Origin: Deltaproteobacteria bacterium
Lineage (GTDB): Bacteria; Desulfobacterota; DSM-4660; Desulfatiglandales; Desulfatiglandaceae
DNA length: 6,020 nt
Direction of reading: 5' to 3'
NCBI GenBank assembly: GCA_018644785.1
Contig: JABGPV010000295.1
Coordinates: forward strand, 1 to 6,020
The position numbers and the translations under genes were made by a program. The notes beneath the pieces are model-generated. The model was not told where the DNA came from and searched no databases. It worked only from the letters and a program-made list of their open reading frames with translations. Each line of letters starts with the position of its first letter. Within the stretch, counting starts at the first letter, position 1. Shown here one piece after another: positions 5,728-6,020 of the stretch.

Positions 5728-6020
5728 ATGACCCCCACAACAAAGTTTGAAAGCTATTTTCACGTTCTCAGGGATGTCATCCGGGCTATGCATTCCATCA
5801 CCGACCTCCAGGAAGTGCTTGATATCGTGGTAACCAAAACCACCGGCGTTCTAGACGCCAGAGGCGCCCTGCTCAGAATTCTAAACAAGGAAACCAACCA
5901 GTTCGAGGTGAGGGCGGCCTGCGGATTCGGCGAGCGGTATCTCACAAAGGGACCCGTCAGCACCGAAACGCTGCTGTCAATCCAGTCTGAACCGGACAAG
6001 GTCTACATTATCACGGACAT
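5728..6020 (+). CDS. GAF-domain protein, N-terminal part
   Basis: The first 97 residues of a protein cut by the right edge. It starts at ATG 5728 behind AGGTGA. The visible part is the start of a GAF sensory domain: helix VLRDVIRAMHSITDLQEVLD (13-32), then DIVVTKTTGVLDARGALLRI (32-51) leading into the first strands, then ETNQFEVRAACGFGERYLTK (55-74), a typical strand-turn followed by the CGFGxxYL segment. GAF domains bind small ligands or mediate dimerisation in signalling proteins. Without the rest, a histidine kinase, a cyclic-di-GMP enzyme or a stand-alone GAF protein all remain possible. It follows the REC-LigA-like gene by 93 bp on the same strand with no clear promoter between, so it is probably co-transcribed from the sigma-54 promoter and may act in the same pathway. 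No signal peptide or membrane segment is seen in the visible part. Confidence 0.85.
   Translation, partial: MTPTTKFESYFHVLRDVIRAMHSITDLQEVLDIVVTKTTGVLDARGALLRILNKETNQFEVRAACGFGERYLTKGPVSTETLLSIQSEPDKVYIITD

Overview
The window reads as chromosomal DNA from a sulfate-reducer-like Desulfobacterota bacterium. That assignment is inference: it rests on the NtrC-family regulator, the strong sigma-54-type promoter motifs, the response regulator with a LigA-like tail, and G-rich heptad repeats between genes. No rRNA or other taxonomic marker is present. All intact genes lie on the + strand. I see no tRNA, rRNA, CRISPR array or intact mobile element.

Positions 2-2590 hold a hydantoinase/oxoprolinase pair: the 3' end of a HyuA-type ATP-dependent subunit (its start lies upstream of the window), then a complete HyuB-type subunit. 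They probably act as one enzyme that uses ATP to open a lactam or imide ring, or to carboxylate a ketone-like substrate. The substrate cannot be read from sequence. The 111-bp gap between them is largely filled by an unusual heptad-repeat hairpin element.

Positions 2591-3203 contain no intact gene. They hold a good sigma-54-type promoter motif (2714-2729) with no intact gene close behind it. On the - strand there is the decayed 5' end of an inositol monophosphatase-family gene, with an intact start and ribosome binding site, an in-frame amber codon, and loss of the rest of the gene.

Positions 3204-6020 form a signalling region. An NtrC-type activator (REC, AAA+, Fis-type HTH) is followed by a 331-bp AT-rich spacer with repeated CGTAT/ATACG half-sites and a near-consensus sigma-54 promoter. 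Next comes a response regulator with an unusual C-terminal domain resembling the LigA alpha subunit of protocatechuate 4,5-dioxygenase, then the start of a GAF-domain protein cut by the window edge. The simplest model is that the activator, or a paralogue, binds the spacer and drives sigma-54-dependent transcription of the REC-LigA-like/GAF operon. No histidine kinase is visible; the GAF protein could be one if it continues into a kinase module beyond the window.
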